Part shown: positions 25,563 through 34,324 of the stretch, piece by piece
Layout: every line of letters begins with the position of its first letter
Numbering within the stretch: the first letter of the stretch is position 1
NCBI RefSeq assembly: GCF_027270735.1
Contig: NZ_JAPWIJ010000001.1
Span: forward strand, 682,001 to 746,000
Origin: Rhodococcus ruber
Lineage (GTDB): Bacteria > Actinomycetota > Actinomycetes > Mycobacteriales > Mycobacteriaceae
DNA length: 64,000 nt
Direction of reading: 5' to 3'
Notes under the pieces: model-generated
Seen by the model: the letters and a program-made list of their open reading frames with translations, nothing else
Told to the model about the DNA's origin: nothing
The model's database searches: none
Program-made: the position numbers and the translations under genes

Positions 25563-27510
25563 GATGACCGCCTGGAACCAGATGTATCGGTCGATGAACA
25601 GGCCCGATACCCAGTCGTCGTTCTCGAAGGAGACGGCGCGCAGAATTCTGACGTTCGCGGCGCCGCATCGCCGCGCTCTCGGCGGTTTCCTGGTGCTGAG
25701 CGTGGCCTCGGCCGTTCTCGCGGTGGCCACACCGGTACTGGCGGGCCGAGTGGTGAACGCCATCGTGGACGGACGAGAGCTGCGCGTGGTGGTGCTGCTG
25801 GCGATCGCGATCGCGGCGATCGCTCTGGTGGACGCCGTGGTCGGTCTGATCAATCGGTGGCTCTCTGCGAACATCGGCGAAAGTCTGATTCTGGATCTGC
25901 GGACCGCGGTGTTCGACCACGTCCAGCGCATGCCGATCGCCTTCTTCACGCGAACGCGTACCGGTGCGCTGGTGAGTCGGCTCAACAACGACGTGATCGG
26001 AGCGCAGCGCGCATTCAGCACCACGCTCTCGGGAGTCGTCAGCAACCTCGTGACGTTGGCGTTGACCCTGGTGGTGATGATCGGGATATCCTGGCAGATC
26101 ACGCTTCTCGCACTGATTCTGCTGCCGGTGTTCGTGCTTCCCGCGCGCCGGATGGGCCGACGCCTCGCACGGTTGCAACGTGAAGCGGCCGCGCACAATT
26201 CGGCGATGAGCACGCAGATGACCGAGCGTTTCTCGGCTCCCGGGGCGACGCTGGTCAAGCTGTTCGGCCATCCCGAGCAGGAATCGGTCGAGTTCGCAGT
26301 ACGCGCCCGGCGTGTGCGCGACATCGGCGTTCGCAGTGCCATGGTGCAAACGGTGTTCGTGACGGCACTGACGCTGGTCTCTGCGCTGGCTCTCGCCGTG
26401 GTGTACGGATTGGGTGGCTTCTACGCCCTCCGGGGGTCACTCGACCCGGGTTCGGTTGTGGCGCTCTCGCTTCTGCTCGCGCGGCTCTATTCACCGCTGA
26501 CCGCACTGGCGAGCGCGCGGGTGGAGGTCATGAGCGCTCTGGTGAGCTTCGAGCGGGTTTTCGAGGTGCTCGATCTCGTTCCGCTCATCACCGACAAGCC
26601 CGATGCGAAGACTCTGCCTGCGGGGCCGGTGGCCGTCGAACTCGACGATGTTCGGTTCGCGTACCCCTCGGCAGACAAGGTTTCGCTCGCCTCTCTGGAG
26701 GAGGTGGCCACCTTGGATTCGCGCGGCGGAGAACAGGTTCTGCACGGTGTGTCGTTCCGCGCCGAGCCGGGCCAGATGGTGGCGTTGGTCGGGTCCTCCG
26801 GTGCAGGCAAGTCCACGATTGCGCAGATGATTGCTCGCCTGTACGACGTCGACGGCGGCGCCGTCCGCCTCGGCGGCGTGGACGTACGAGATCTGACGGC
26901 CGAATCAGTCCGCGGCACAGTCGGAATGGTGACCCAGGACGGTCACCTGTTCCACGAGAGCATCCGGTCCAACCTGTTGTTGCCCAGGCCCGATGCCACC
27001 GACGACGAAGTGTGGGATGCCCTGTCGAGGGCGAGGCTCGCAGACCTCGTACGTTCCTTGCCCGACGGCCTGGACACGGTCATCGGCGAACGTGGATATC
27101 GACTCTCCGGTGGAGAGCGTCAGCGCCTGACGATCGCGCGGTTGCTGATCGCGCAGCCACGGGTCGTCATCCTCGACGAGGCCACGGCGTCACTGGATTC
27201 CACGTCCGAGGCCGCGGTGCAGGCGGCGTTGGCCGAGGCATTGGAAGGGAAGACGTCGGTGGTGATCGCGCACCGACTCTCGACCATCAGGGCAGCCGAC
27301 GTGATCCTGGTGATCGAGGACGGGCGAATCGCAGAGCGAGGTACGCACGACGAGCTCCTCGCAGCGGGAGGCCGCTACGAGGAGCTGCATCGGACGCAGT
27401 TCGCCCAATCGGGTCGGTCGGATCAGGAGCTTCAGGGTGCCGGCACCACAGTGGATGGGTCGTCGTCGGTCGCCGCGGCGAGCATCGGGGTGAATCCGTC
27501 GATCGCGTAG
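25552..27510 (+). CDS. ABC exporter, fused membrane and ATPase domains
   Basis: 652 residues: a six-helix exporter membrane domain (~45-330), then the nucleotide-binding domain with Walker A GSSGAGKST, signature LSGGERQRL, Walker B VVILDEATASLD and switch His in IAHRLST. A half-transporter that would dimerise to export a lipid, drug or peptide. The C-terminal ~30 residues lie within a 79-bp overlap with the opposing iron-binding lipoprotein gene. The start is set inside a 14-bp tandem repeat. Substrate unknown. Confidence 0.92.
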   Translation: MSMEMTAWNQMYRSMNRPDTQSSFSKETARRILTFAAPHRRALGGFLVLSVASAVLAVATPVLAGRVVNAIVDGRELRVVVLLAIAIAAIALVDAVVGLINRWLSANIGESLILDLRTAVFDHVQRMPIAFFTRTRTGALVSRLNNDVIGAQRAFSTTLSGVVSNLVTLALTLVVMIGISWQITLLALILLPVFVLPARRMGRRLARLQREAAAHNSAMSTQMTERFSAPGATLVKLFGHPEQESVEFAVRARRVRDIGVRSAMVQTVFVTALTLVSALALAVVYGLGGFYALRGSLDPGSVVALSLLLARLYSPLTALASARVEVMSALVSFERVFEVLDLVPLITDKPDAKTLPAGPVAVELDDVRFAYPSADKVSLASLEEVATLDSRGGEQVLHGVSFRAEPGQMVALVGSSGAGKSTIAQMIARLYDVDGGAVRLGGVDVRDLTAESVRGTVGMVTQDGHLFHESIRSNLLLPRPDATDDEVWDALSRARLADLVRSLPDGLDTVIGERGYRLSGGERQRLTIARLLIAQPRVVILDEATASLDSTSEAAVQAALAEALEGKTSVVIAHRLSTIRAADVILVIEDGRIAERGTHDELLAAGGRYEELHRTQFAQSGRSDQELQGAGTTVDGSSSVAAASIGVNPSIA

Positions 27511-28421
27511 TCCAGGGACAGCGGGCTCGAATATCCCAGAGCCGAGGGCAGATCGGTGCTGAACGATCCGATGTAGACGGTTCGATCCTGCTTCACGACG
27601 TCGAGGGCCGCGATCAGCGGGTTCGCCTGAAGTTGCTCGCGGCTCTGGCCGGCGATGACGAGTACGTCGGTGTCGAGACGCCCGAGGTTCTCGGAACTGA
27701 TCGTCTCGGATGCGTCGGGAATCTCGAAGCCGAGGTCGGTGAAGAACAGCGCGCGGATGTCGTCCTTGCCGAGCAGTAGGTAGCTGCCGTCGTCCATGAC
27801 GAACGCGAGAGACAGTGACTTGCCGGTGAACTGGGGGTTCTCGGCCTCGGTGGTGGCGAACTTCTGCTCGAGCGTGGCCGTCTGGTCCTGCGCTTCCTGA
27901 CTCTTGCCGAGGGCTTTGCCGACGACCGCGAACTCCTCTTGCCAGGTTGCCGCGGGCACGTTGTCGTAGCCGCCGATGTCCGCGATCGTGGGAGCCATTC
28001 CCGAAAGCTGGTCGTACTGGCCCTGGTCGATGAATGAGTACGGTCCGAGGATCAGATCGGGGGCCTGCGCGGCGATCTGTTCGAGGTTGAGGTCGGTACT
28101 GCCGACCTCGGGAATCTCGGTGCCGCCCAGCGCCTCCTGTGCCCAAGGACGCTGCCGGTAGTCGTAGCTCAGGTTGCCGCGCGTCGCAACAGGCTTGACC
28201 CCGAGCGCGAGCGTGAAATCCTGCTCGTTGAACCCGATCGTCACCACGCGGGTGGGCTCGGCGTCGATGACCGTCTCACCGAACTGGTGCTCGATGGTGA
28301 CGGGGAAGCCGGCACCGCTCTCGGAGTTACTGGACGTGGCCGTGGTGTTGTCGGACGAACAACCGACCGCCAGTGCCAGAACAGAGGCACCGGCGGCGAC
28401 GAGCTGGACAGACTTCTTCAT
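27432..28421 (-). CDS. Iron-siderophore ABC transporter substrate-binding lipoprotein
   Basis: 329 residues. Lipobox ALAVGC (Cys ~21) followed by a Ser/Thr linker, then a FecB/FhuD-type binding protein (PTRVVTIGFNEQDFTLALG, PDLILGPYSFIDQ, the long central helix, LLLGKDDIRALFF). It should capture a ferric siderophore outside the membrane. No permease or ATPase gene of the importer type is adjacent; the neighbouring ABC protein is an exporter on the other strand. A near-perfect IdeR box precedes the gene, so expression should rise under iron limitation. Confidence 0.92.
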   Translation of the reverse strand: MKKSVQLVAAGASVLALAVGCSSDNTTATSSNSESGAGFPVTIEHQFGETVIDAEPTRVVTIGFNEQDFTLALGVKPVATRGNLSYDYRQRPWAQEALGGTEIPEVGSTDLNLEQIAAQAPDLILGPYSFIDQGQYDQLSGMAPTIADIGGYDNVPAATWQEEFAVVGKALGKSQEAQDQTATLEQKFATTEAENPQFTGKSLSLAFVMDDGSYLLLGKDDIRALFFTDLGFEIPDASETISSENLGRLDTDVLVIAGQSREQLQANPLIAALDVVKQDRTVYIGSFSTDLPSALGYSSPLSLDYAIDGFTPMLAAATDDDPSTVVPAP

Positions 28422-28446
28422 GTGATCTCCTCGCGCAGGAACTGAG

Positions 28447-28465
28447 CGAGGTTAGCCTAACCGAC
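28447..28465 (-). promoter_or_regulatory. IdeR/DtxR iron box
   Basis: On the minus strand the core GGTTAGGCTAACC (28450-28462) matches the central 13 bases of the consensus TTAGGTTAGGCTAACCTAA exactly. It lies 26-44 bp upstream of the siderophore-binding lipoprotein start, a standard repressor position. Confidence 0.88.
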
Positions 28466-28507
28466 CCATCAAAGCTTCGATTACGTGACATGGGTCGGTC
28501 GGCGCGA

Positions 28508-29722
28508 TCAGCAATTGGTTGTTGCCGGCACTCCTGCGAATCGCTGGTCGATCCATTCGAGCGCCTGCGGCAGACCGAGAACTGCGGCGGTGAGGTGGTC
28601 GTTGCTGGGCACCTTCACCTCGGTCACCAAAACTCCGGCGCGGCAGTATCGGGCAATCGTGTTGTCGATGGCGCTGACCGGAATCAAGGCATCGGAGGGG
28701 CTGTGCCACTCGAAGTACGGTGCCTTCGGTACGCCCGGGTACAGCTCTACGCTGTTCTCGTTGACGGCGGCGATCATTTCCGGACTGTTGATCAGGTCGA
28801 GTGTGCCCGCCACTTCCATCGCGCTCTTGCCCGCGCCCGCTGCGATGATGTCGTTGGTGCACCCGTTCTGGATCTTCCGCTCGATCTCCTTACCCACCGG
28901 GTTGAGCTGAGAGCTGATCGGGATTCGCGTGGGGTACTCGCGTTCGATACCGAGAGCGGCCGCGAAGGCCAGACCGAACATCGGGTGCGGGGCGAAACCG
29001 AGATCGCGGGCCATGCGCTCGAGGTTCATCGGAGCGCCACCGTTCGCGCTGCCGACGATGTTCAGCTCGGGCGCGTAGTCGTTCTGCAACGCCGCGGCCC
29101 ACGCCGTCGCCATGCCGCCACCGGAGTACCCGGCCAAGGCGACCGGGCTCTGCTGAACCTGGATGGGGTCGAAGCGCTGCGTGGCGCGAATGCTGTCGAG
29201 CACGATCTGTCCGCCGAGCTTGGCGGCACCGTAGGCGCTTCTCGGTCCGAGATGATCGGCGATGGCGACAGTCCAGCCGCGCTGCAGTACGGCGTTGAGG
29301 GCCGGTGCTTCGCGAATCGCCAAATTGGGGTCATTGGACCAGAGTGCTTGTGAAGGTGCACATTCGAGACCGAGTGCATTGATGATGTGTTGGTAAGAAA
29401 GCAATGGGCCGTTGGGCGCTTTGTTGCGCGGAACCAATATGGTGTTGATTGCCGCAATGGGATCACCCGCGGAATCGGTCGAGCGGAACTTGAGCTGCCA
29501 CACATCGACATCGAAGAATCCCGGCGGGGGTGGCATCGGCCGGCTGGAGATCACATCGCCCGGTCGGAGGGCGTCCAGATCCGCAGGCGGTGCACCGAAC
29601 CCGTCTGCGATGGGGGTCGGCATCAGTGGCTCCGCCGCCGCCTGACCTGCGCCGACGAGCGACGAACACAGTACTGCTACTGCCGTCAATCCGGCAGCGC
29701 CCGCCAGCTTGAGAACCCGCAT
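28508..29722 (-). CDS. Secreted lipase, LIP (secretory lipase) family
   Basis: 404 residues. Signal peptide (LAGAAGLTAVAVLCSSLVGA) with probable cleavage after AAA. Alpha/beta-hydrolase of the LIP family: nucleophile Ser in LAGYSGGGMAT, Asp in HSPSDALIPVS, His in SNDHLTAAV. It should hydrolyse acylglycerols or esters outside the cell. ATG 29722 has GGAGGGG upstream, which rejects the longer frame reaching 29824. Confidence 0.92.
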   Translation of the reverse strand: MRVLKLAGAAGLTAVAVLCSSLVGAGQAAAEPLMPTPIADGFGAPPADLDALRPGDVISSRPMPPPPGFFDVDVWQLKFRSTDSAGDPIAAINTILVPRNKAPNGPLLSYQHIINALGLECAPSQALWSNDPNLAIREAPALNAVLQRGWTVAIADHLGPRSAYGAAKLGGQIVLDSIRATQRFDPIQVQQSPVALAGYSGGGMATAWAAALQNDYAPELNIVGSANGGAPMNLERMARDLGFAPHPMFGLAFAAALGIEREYPTRIPISSQLNPVGKEIERKIQNGCTNDIIAAGAGKSAMEVAGTLDLINSPEMIAAVNENSVELYPGVPKAPYFEWHSPSDALIPVSAIDNTIARYCRAGVLVTEVKVPSNDHLTAAVLGLPQALEWIDQRFAGVPATTNC

Positions 29723-29955
29723 GTGGTAAACCCCTCCGTGCCTGAATCGAAGCGCCGTGCGCTCCGATGATCCAGCAAGCCCCCCGTGGGACCGGCCCGC
29801 AAATCGATATAGCTGGTACAGCATGAATTGTTACGTTCCCCCCGGAAACGATAGGACGAACGGTACGCACTCGGGGATTCTATGGCAACAGAAGAACGGT
29901 GTTTGTGCCGGTTTCTCTCGGAGGTGCCGAACGTCGTGTCGGCGTGACGGTATCG

Positions 29956-32244
29956 CTATTCGGGAACGACGTCCTCTGGTGCCTTGTCGGGGCGCAGACC
30001 GCGCCAACTCGGATGCCGTAGATGACCCGATTCGGTCGATTCGTAGAACCGGACTTCACCGACGAGAGTCGGTTCCACCCACACCGCTCCGTTCCGGTCG
30101 GCGGTGGGCAACACCGCAGAGAAGGGACTGTCCGACGTCTCGAGAGGCGCGAGGAGGGCGGCGAGAGTGTCGAGTGCCCGGTCGTCGAACCCGGTTCCGA
30201 CGCGACCCACGTAGCGAAGGCCGTCGCCGTCGGGGATCCCCATCAACAACGAGCCGAACCCGCCGGCACGACGACCCTGGCCCCGACGCCACCCGCCGAT
30301 CACGACTTCCTGGGTCCGCCAGTTCTTGTATTTGATCCATGTGTGGGCGCGCTTGCCGGGTTGGTAGACGGAGTCGGTCCGCTTGGCGATGACGCCTTCC
30401 CATCCGCGTTCCCTGCTTTCGGCGACAGCGTCTTCGGCGGAGCCAGTCAACCGCGGCGGCACCAGGACCGAGTCGAGTCCGGTGGTGAGCAGTTCGAGTA
30501 GCCGCCGTCGATCGGAGTACTTCTTGCGCAGCAGTGAGGTGCCGTCGAGGTAGAGCAGATCGAAGGCGATGAAACGGATGTCGTCACGGGTCGCGTTCTG
30601 CAGCATCTCGAAGCTGCTGATGCCGTTGGCGTCGAACACGACAACTTCTCCGTCGACGACGGCGTCGTGGTCGGAGAGGTCGTCCGCCAGAGATTGCAGC
30701 GCGCCGAACTTCTCGGTGTAGTCGTTGCCGCTGCGGCTCCGGAGCGTCATGGACCCGTGCGTGAACTCTGCGACGATGCGAAACCCGTCCCACTTGCCCT
30801 CGAACGACCACTCGTCGTCGCCGAGGCCCAGGATGTCGCCCGCGGTGGCGAGCATCGGCGATATGTTCTTGGGCGGGGGATTGTCGCTCACTGCCTTGTC
30901 GCTCGTTGCGTCCTTCATCAGATGCATCAGCCACTGGTTGCCCTTGGTGCGAATCAGGGCGAACCTGCCGCGGGCCTTCGATCCGTTCAGGACGACGATG
31001 ACCTCGTCCTCACGCCACTTCTCGAGCTCGTAGGTTCCGCTGTCCCAGATCGTTACATCGCCACCTCCGTACTCGCCCTTCGGTATCCGACCGGAGAACG
31101 TCGCGTACTCGAGTGGGTGGTCCTCGGTGTGTACCGCCAACCGGTTCTGTTTGGTATCTACCGGGATGTTCTTGGGGACGGCCCACGAGACCAGGACGCC
31201 GTCGTGTTCGAGTCGGAAGTCGTAGTGCAGGCGTCGGGCACGATGCTCTTGGATGACGAAGGTGTCGTTGTTGCCCTGCGGTTCGGTGGTGGTCGGTATC
31301 GGCTCGGGCGTCTTGTCGGCGCTGCGCATGCTGCGGTACTTGTCGAGTTTGTCTGTAGCAGGACTGCTTTCGGGGGCCCAGTCCACGGTGGGGTCCAGTG
31401 GCGCCAAAAGATCGCCGAGGTCCTGGAATCGCTCCAGGACCTCTTCGAACCGAAGCTGTTGCAGCCCGGACGCTTCCAGCTCGTCCCAGGTGCGTGGTGC
31501 AGCGACGGTGGGGAGTGTTCGCCCGCGGAGTGAGTAGGGTGCCACCGTCGTCTTCTTGCCGTTGTTCTGGCTCCAGTCGACGAATACTCTCCCGGTGCGT
31601 TTGGCCTTTGCCATGGTGGCGGTGACCCTATCCGGCGAGCGCTCTTCGAGTAGCGTGGCAACACGTTTGGCGACGGTGGACGCGCCCGACGTCGACAATG
31701 GCTTCTCGAGCGGGACGTACAGGTGGATTCCCTTGCTGCCGCTGGTGACCGGATATGCGGTCATGCCGATATCGCCGATCAGATCTCTTATCTCGCAGGC
31801 TACTTCGGCGCATCGAGCGAGATCGACATCATCGCCGGGATCGAGATCGAAGACCATGCGGGTGGCGGGGCCGGGCTCGGTGCCGTCGAATCGCCATTGC
31901 GGCACGTGCGCTTCGATGGCTGCCTGTTGGCCTAGCCACGCCAGATCGGCCGCGGTGGAGAACAGCGGATACGTGACCACGCGATCGGAATGTTGCATCG
32001 ACCGGCGATCGAGCCAGTCGGGTGCGGATGCGGCGAGGTTCTTCTCGAAGAACGACGACTGGTCGACGCCGTTGGGCCAACGCTTACGGGTGACGGCGCG
32101 GCCGACGACAAGCGGCAGCATGGCGGGTGCGATGGCAACGTAGTACTCGATGATGTTGCCCTTGGTGGTGCCGGTGTCGGGGAACAGCACTTTGTCGAGG
32201 TTGGTGACGGAGACCTTCCGTCCTTCGATCTCGAGCGTGGCCAT
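29956..32244 (-). CDS. ligD: Multifunctional DNA ligase D (polymerase-nuclease-ligase)
   Basis: 762 residues in the mycobacterial order: polymerase/primase (Asp133, Asp135 in MVFDLDPG; Asp223 in VFVDWSQNN), 3'-phosphoesterase (~325-445; RRLHYDFRLEHDG), then ATP-dependent ligase with nucleotidyl Lys484 in FEGKWDGF. Works with Ku in non-homologous end joining, filling, trimming and sealing breaks. No ku gene is in this window. M. tuberculosis LigD has nearly the same length. Divergent from an SRPBCC gene. Confidence 0.96.
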   Translation of the reverse strand: MATLEIEGRKVSVTNLDKVLFPDTGTTKGNIIEYYVAIAPAMLPLVVGRAVTRKRWPNGVDQSSFFEKNLAASAPDWLDRRSMQHSDRVVTYPLFSTAADLAWLGQQAAIEAHVPQWRFDGTEPGPATRMVFDLDPGDDVDLARCAEVACEIRDLIGDIGMTAYPVTSGSKGIHLYVPLEKPLSTSGASTVAKRVATLLEERSPDRVTATMAKAKRTGRVFVDWSQNNGKKTTVAPYSLRGRTLPTVAAPRTWDELEASGLQQLRFEEVLERFQDLGDLLAPLDPTVDWAPESSPATDKLDKYRSMRSADKTPEPIPTTTEPQGNNDTFVIQEHRARRLHYDFRLEHDGVLVSWAVPKNIPVDTKQNRLAVHTEDHPLEYATFSGRIPKGEYGGGDVTIWDSGTYELEKWREDEVIVVLNGSKARGRFALIRTKGNQWLMHLMKDATSDKAVSDNPPPKNISPMLATAGDILGLGDDEWSFEGKWDGFRIVAEFTHGSMTLRSRSGNDYTEKFGALQSLADDLSDHDAVVDGEVVVFDANGISSFEMLQNATRDDIRFIAFDLLYLDGTSLLRKKYSDRRRLLELLTTGLDSVLVPPRLTGSAEDAVAESRERGWEGVIAKRTDSVYQPGKRAHTWIKYKNWRTQEVVIGGWRRGQGRRAGGFGSLLMGIPDGDGLRYVGRVGTGFDDRALDTLAALLAPLETSDSPFSAVLPTADRNGAVWVEPTLVGEVRFYESTESGHLRHPSWRGLRPDKAPEDVVPE

Positions 32245-32303
32245 CGTCTCAGGTTAGTGGCCGACGTCAGAACCTGCGGGCAACTTGTGACAGGCTCGAT
32301 CCC

Positions 32304-32732
32304 ATGGCGACGATCAGTGTCTCGGTACAGATGCCCGAGAATCCGCAGGGCGCGTGGGACAAGGCTTCCGCGCTCGACCGCTTCGACGAGTGGATGACCA
32401 TCCATGGTGGGTGGTGCAGCCCACCACCGAAGAAGGTCGGCAAGGGCACCGAAGTGGAGTCGCTGGTGAAGGTCAAGGGTTTCAAGAACACGATCAACTG
32501 GACTTTCACGCAATACGACGAGCCCAAGCTGATCGAGATGTCCGGCCGCGGCAAGGGCGGGGTGCGAATCTCGCTGACTGTCCATGTTCGTGAGGCCGAG
32601 GGCGGATCGGAGCTGACGCTCGACGCGAAATTCGGCGGGGGTGTGCTCTTCGGTCCGGTGGGATCGGTGGTGGCGCGGGCTCTGGACACCGATGTCAAGA
32701 AATCCGTTGCGAACCTGGCGGCGTTGAAGTGA
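32304..32732 (+). CDS. SRPBCC family protein, Rv0910 toxin-like
   Basis: 142 residues. A START/SRPBCC small-ligand fold with MATISVSVQM at the start, a central MTIHGGWC, KGFKNTINWTFTQYDEP, and RGKGGVRISLTVHV plus GGGVLFGPVGSVVARAL near the end; this pattern matches Rv0910-type proteins annotated as type II toxins. No antitoxin partner (Rv0909-like) is adjacent, so a toxin role is doubtful here. Followed by a strong terminator. Confidence 0.8.
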   Translation: MATISVSVQMPENPQGAWDKASALDRFDEWMTIHGGWCSPPPKKVGKGTEVESLVKVKGFKNTINWTFTQYDEPKLIEMSGRGKGGVRISLTVHVREAEGGSELTLDAKFGGGVLFGPVGSVVARALDTDVKKSVANLAALK

Positions 32733-32768
32733 GCGATTCTTGCTGAAGTAGCTGCACGACAACCTCGT

Positions 32769-32802
32769 CCAGCCCCGCACCGTGTTCTCGGTGCGGGGCT
32801 GG
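32769..32802. terminator. 14-bp perfect bidirectional hairpin terminator
   Basis: CCAGCCCCGCACCG and its exact complement enclose a 6-nt loop between convergent genes (SRPBCC on plus, HNH nuclease on minus). Strong GC stem without U-tract; serves both directions. Confidence 0.88.
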
Positions 32803-32817
32803 TCTCGTTGTCGGTGG

Positions 32818-34191
32818 TTATGTGATGTGGGGGCCGGCTCGGGCGTGGGATTGTCGGGGTTTTCGGTAGGGGTCGACGGTGGCGGGTGGTACGAACCAGG
32901 GGTGGTTGTCGGCGGCGATGAACACTTCCCAGTCACTGTGGTGGATGAGTCGGTGGTGGAATCCGCAGAGCAGGACGAGGTTGTTCATGTCGGTGGGGCC
33001 ACCGTCGGTCCAGTGCCAGATGTGGTGGCCTTCGGTCCAGGCGGCGGGTTTGCCGCAGCCGGGGAACGCGCAGCCGTGATCGCGGGCAATGAGGGCGCGT
33101 TTCTGTTTCGCGGTGACGGTGCGGGCGGTGCGGGCGAGGTTGATGGGGGATCCGTTCTCGTCCATCACGATGGCGGTCAGAATGCAGTCGCAGGCCAGTT
33201 GCCGAGACGTCTCGCGGGAGAGGGGTCCCATCCACGGGAGCCACCCGACGGTGGTGCCGTCGCCGAAGAGGTCCCGATACGCGCCACGATCGGAGGCCGG
33301 TCCACTGTCACAACCATCGGCATCACCGCCGCTGGTGCTGCTGCTTGCGCTATCGGATTCGGTTGCGGTGCCGGTGTTCTCGCCACTGCCGCTGCCACTG
33401 CATTTGTCACCTGCGCCTGCTGTAGTGCCGTGGAGGTCGGTGAGATCTTGTAACCGGATGTGCAGGTTGACGTGCGGCTTCTCCCCGCCTTCGGTGGGGC
33501 GGTTGCTGGAGGCGAGGTAGCGGTCGAGGATGTGTCCGAAGGCGTCGGCTCGACGCCGGGCGGGGCTGCGTTCGTCTTGGGTGCCGTCGGCGGCGGGTCG
33601 GGGTTCGGTCAACGGTAGGAGCGCGGTGAGCAGCTTTTCGCCGGTGATCGCATCGAAATCCATCTTCGCCACCAGACGTCCGTTGAGGGTGGTGGAGGCG
33701 AAGAGTTCGTTGCGGTCGGTGTCTTCGGCAGGTGGTGTCTTGCCGCCGTAGGTGTCGTGGAGGCGGGTGATCGCTGCGCGCAGTGGGCCGGTGCGGGCGT
33801 CGGGTCCGGTCGCGGCGGTCAGCAATGCTGCTCTGGCGACGTCCTGGCCTTCTTGCGGGAGGTTCTTCGGTGGGGTTTCGGCGAAGGTGAGGATCAGGGC
33901 GGCGTGGTCGACGGAGATGCGCCCGGTGTTCACGGCGTCGGCGATGTCGGGGAAGTTCTTCAGTCCGCGGGCGAGGGCGACGATCTTGGTGGCTTTGCCC
34001 GGGGAGAGCAGTGTGGTGGAGGTGAGCCATCCGGCTGGGCCGGGGAAGCCGAGTTTCTCTCGGCTCACGCGGGTGTCGATGTCGGCGACGAGCGCGATCC
34101 GGCGGGCTTCGAGGAGTTGGATCTGATGTGAGACCGCGGTGGCGTCGGCGAGGAGTTCTGCCTCGCTCAGTTGCCAGATCGCGGTGGTCAT
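32818..34191 (-). CDS. DUF222/HNH endonuclease, 13E12 repeat family
   Basis: 457 residues. DUF222 occupies roughly residues 20-330. The C-terminal HNH module has the zinc ligands CAFPGCGKP and LLCGFHHRLIHHSDW with catalytic EGHHIWHW. A ~40-residue Ser/Gly/Asp-rich insert (residues ~285-325) separates the domains. The family is multicopy in mycobacteria and rhodococci; its DNA target is not known. Start ATG 34191 (MTTAIWQLSE). A perfect SOS box lies 14 bp upstream, so DNA damage should induce it. Confidence 0.92.
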   Translation of the reverse strand: MTTAIWQLSEAELLADATAVSHQIQLLEARRIALVADIDTRVSREKLGFPGPAGWLTSTTLLSPGKATKIVALARGLKNFPDIADAVNTGRISVDHAALILTFAETPPKNLPQEGQDVARAALLTAATGPDARTGPLRAAITRLHDTYGGKTPPAEDTDRNELFASTTLNGRLVAKMDFDAITGEKLLTALLPLTEPRPAADGTQDERSPARRRADAFGHILDRYLASSNRPTEGGEKPHVNLHIRLQDLTDLHGTTAGAGDKCSGSGSGENTGTATESDSASSSTSGGDADGCDSGPASDRGAYRDLFGDGTTVGWLPWMGPLSRETSRQLACDCILTAIVMDENGSPINLARTARTVTAKQKRALIARDHGCAFPGCGKPAAWTEGHHIWHWTDGGPTDMNNLVLLCGFHHRLIHHSDWEVFIAADNHPWFVPPATVDPYRKPRQSHARAGPHIT

Positions 34192-34204
34192 GGGGGTAAG
34201 TGTA

Positions 34205-34220
34205 TCGAACGTGCGTTCGA
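34205..34220. promoter_or_regulatory. LexA-binding SOS box
   Basis: TCGAAC-GTGC-GTTCGA is a perfect match to the mycobacterial SOS box TCGAAC-N4-GTTCGA, just upstream of the 13E12-type HNH nuclease. LexA boxes before 13E12 genes are known in M. tuberculosis. Confidence 0.92.
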
Positions 34221-34324
34221 CTGGCAATGATAGTCGAATCGAAAACTATTGCCCTGCATAAGGATTCGGTAAAGCAAACCTGTCGGCGGGGTGTGCTAAC
34301 AGCCACGTCGAGAGTCGGAGATCT

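Noticed and set aside
24766-26349. Long minus-strand open frames opposite lon and the ABC exporter
   Set aside because: Shadow frames of two clearly recognised genes; repetitive HHRQQ-type composition.
28373-29353. Plus-strand frame opposite the lipase
   Set aside because: Shadow of the lipase gene, which has signal peptide, triad and ribosome site on the minus strand.
32818-34191. HNH gene as part of a mobile element
   Set aside because: No flanking repeats, integrase or transposase; the 13E12 family is widespread as chromosomal genes, and an SOS box fits a host gene.
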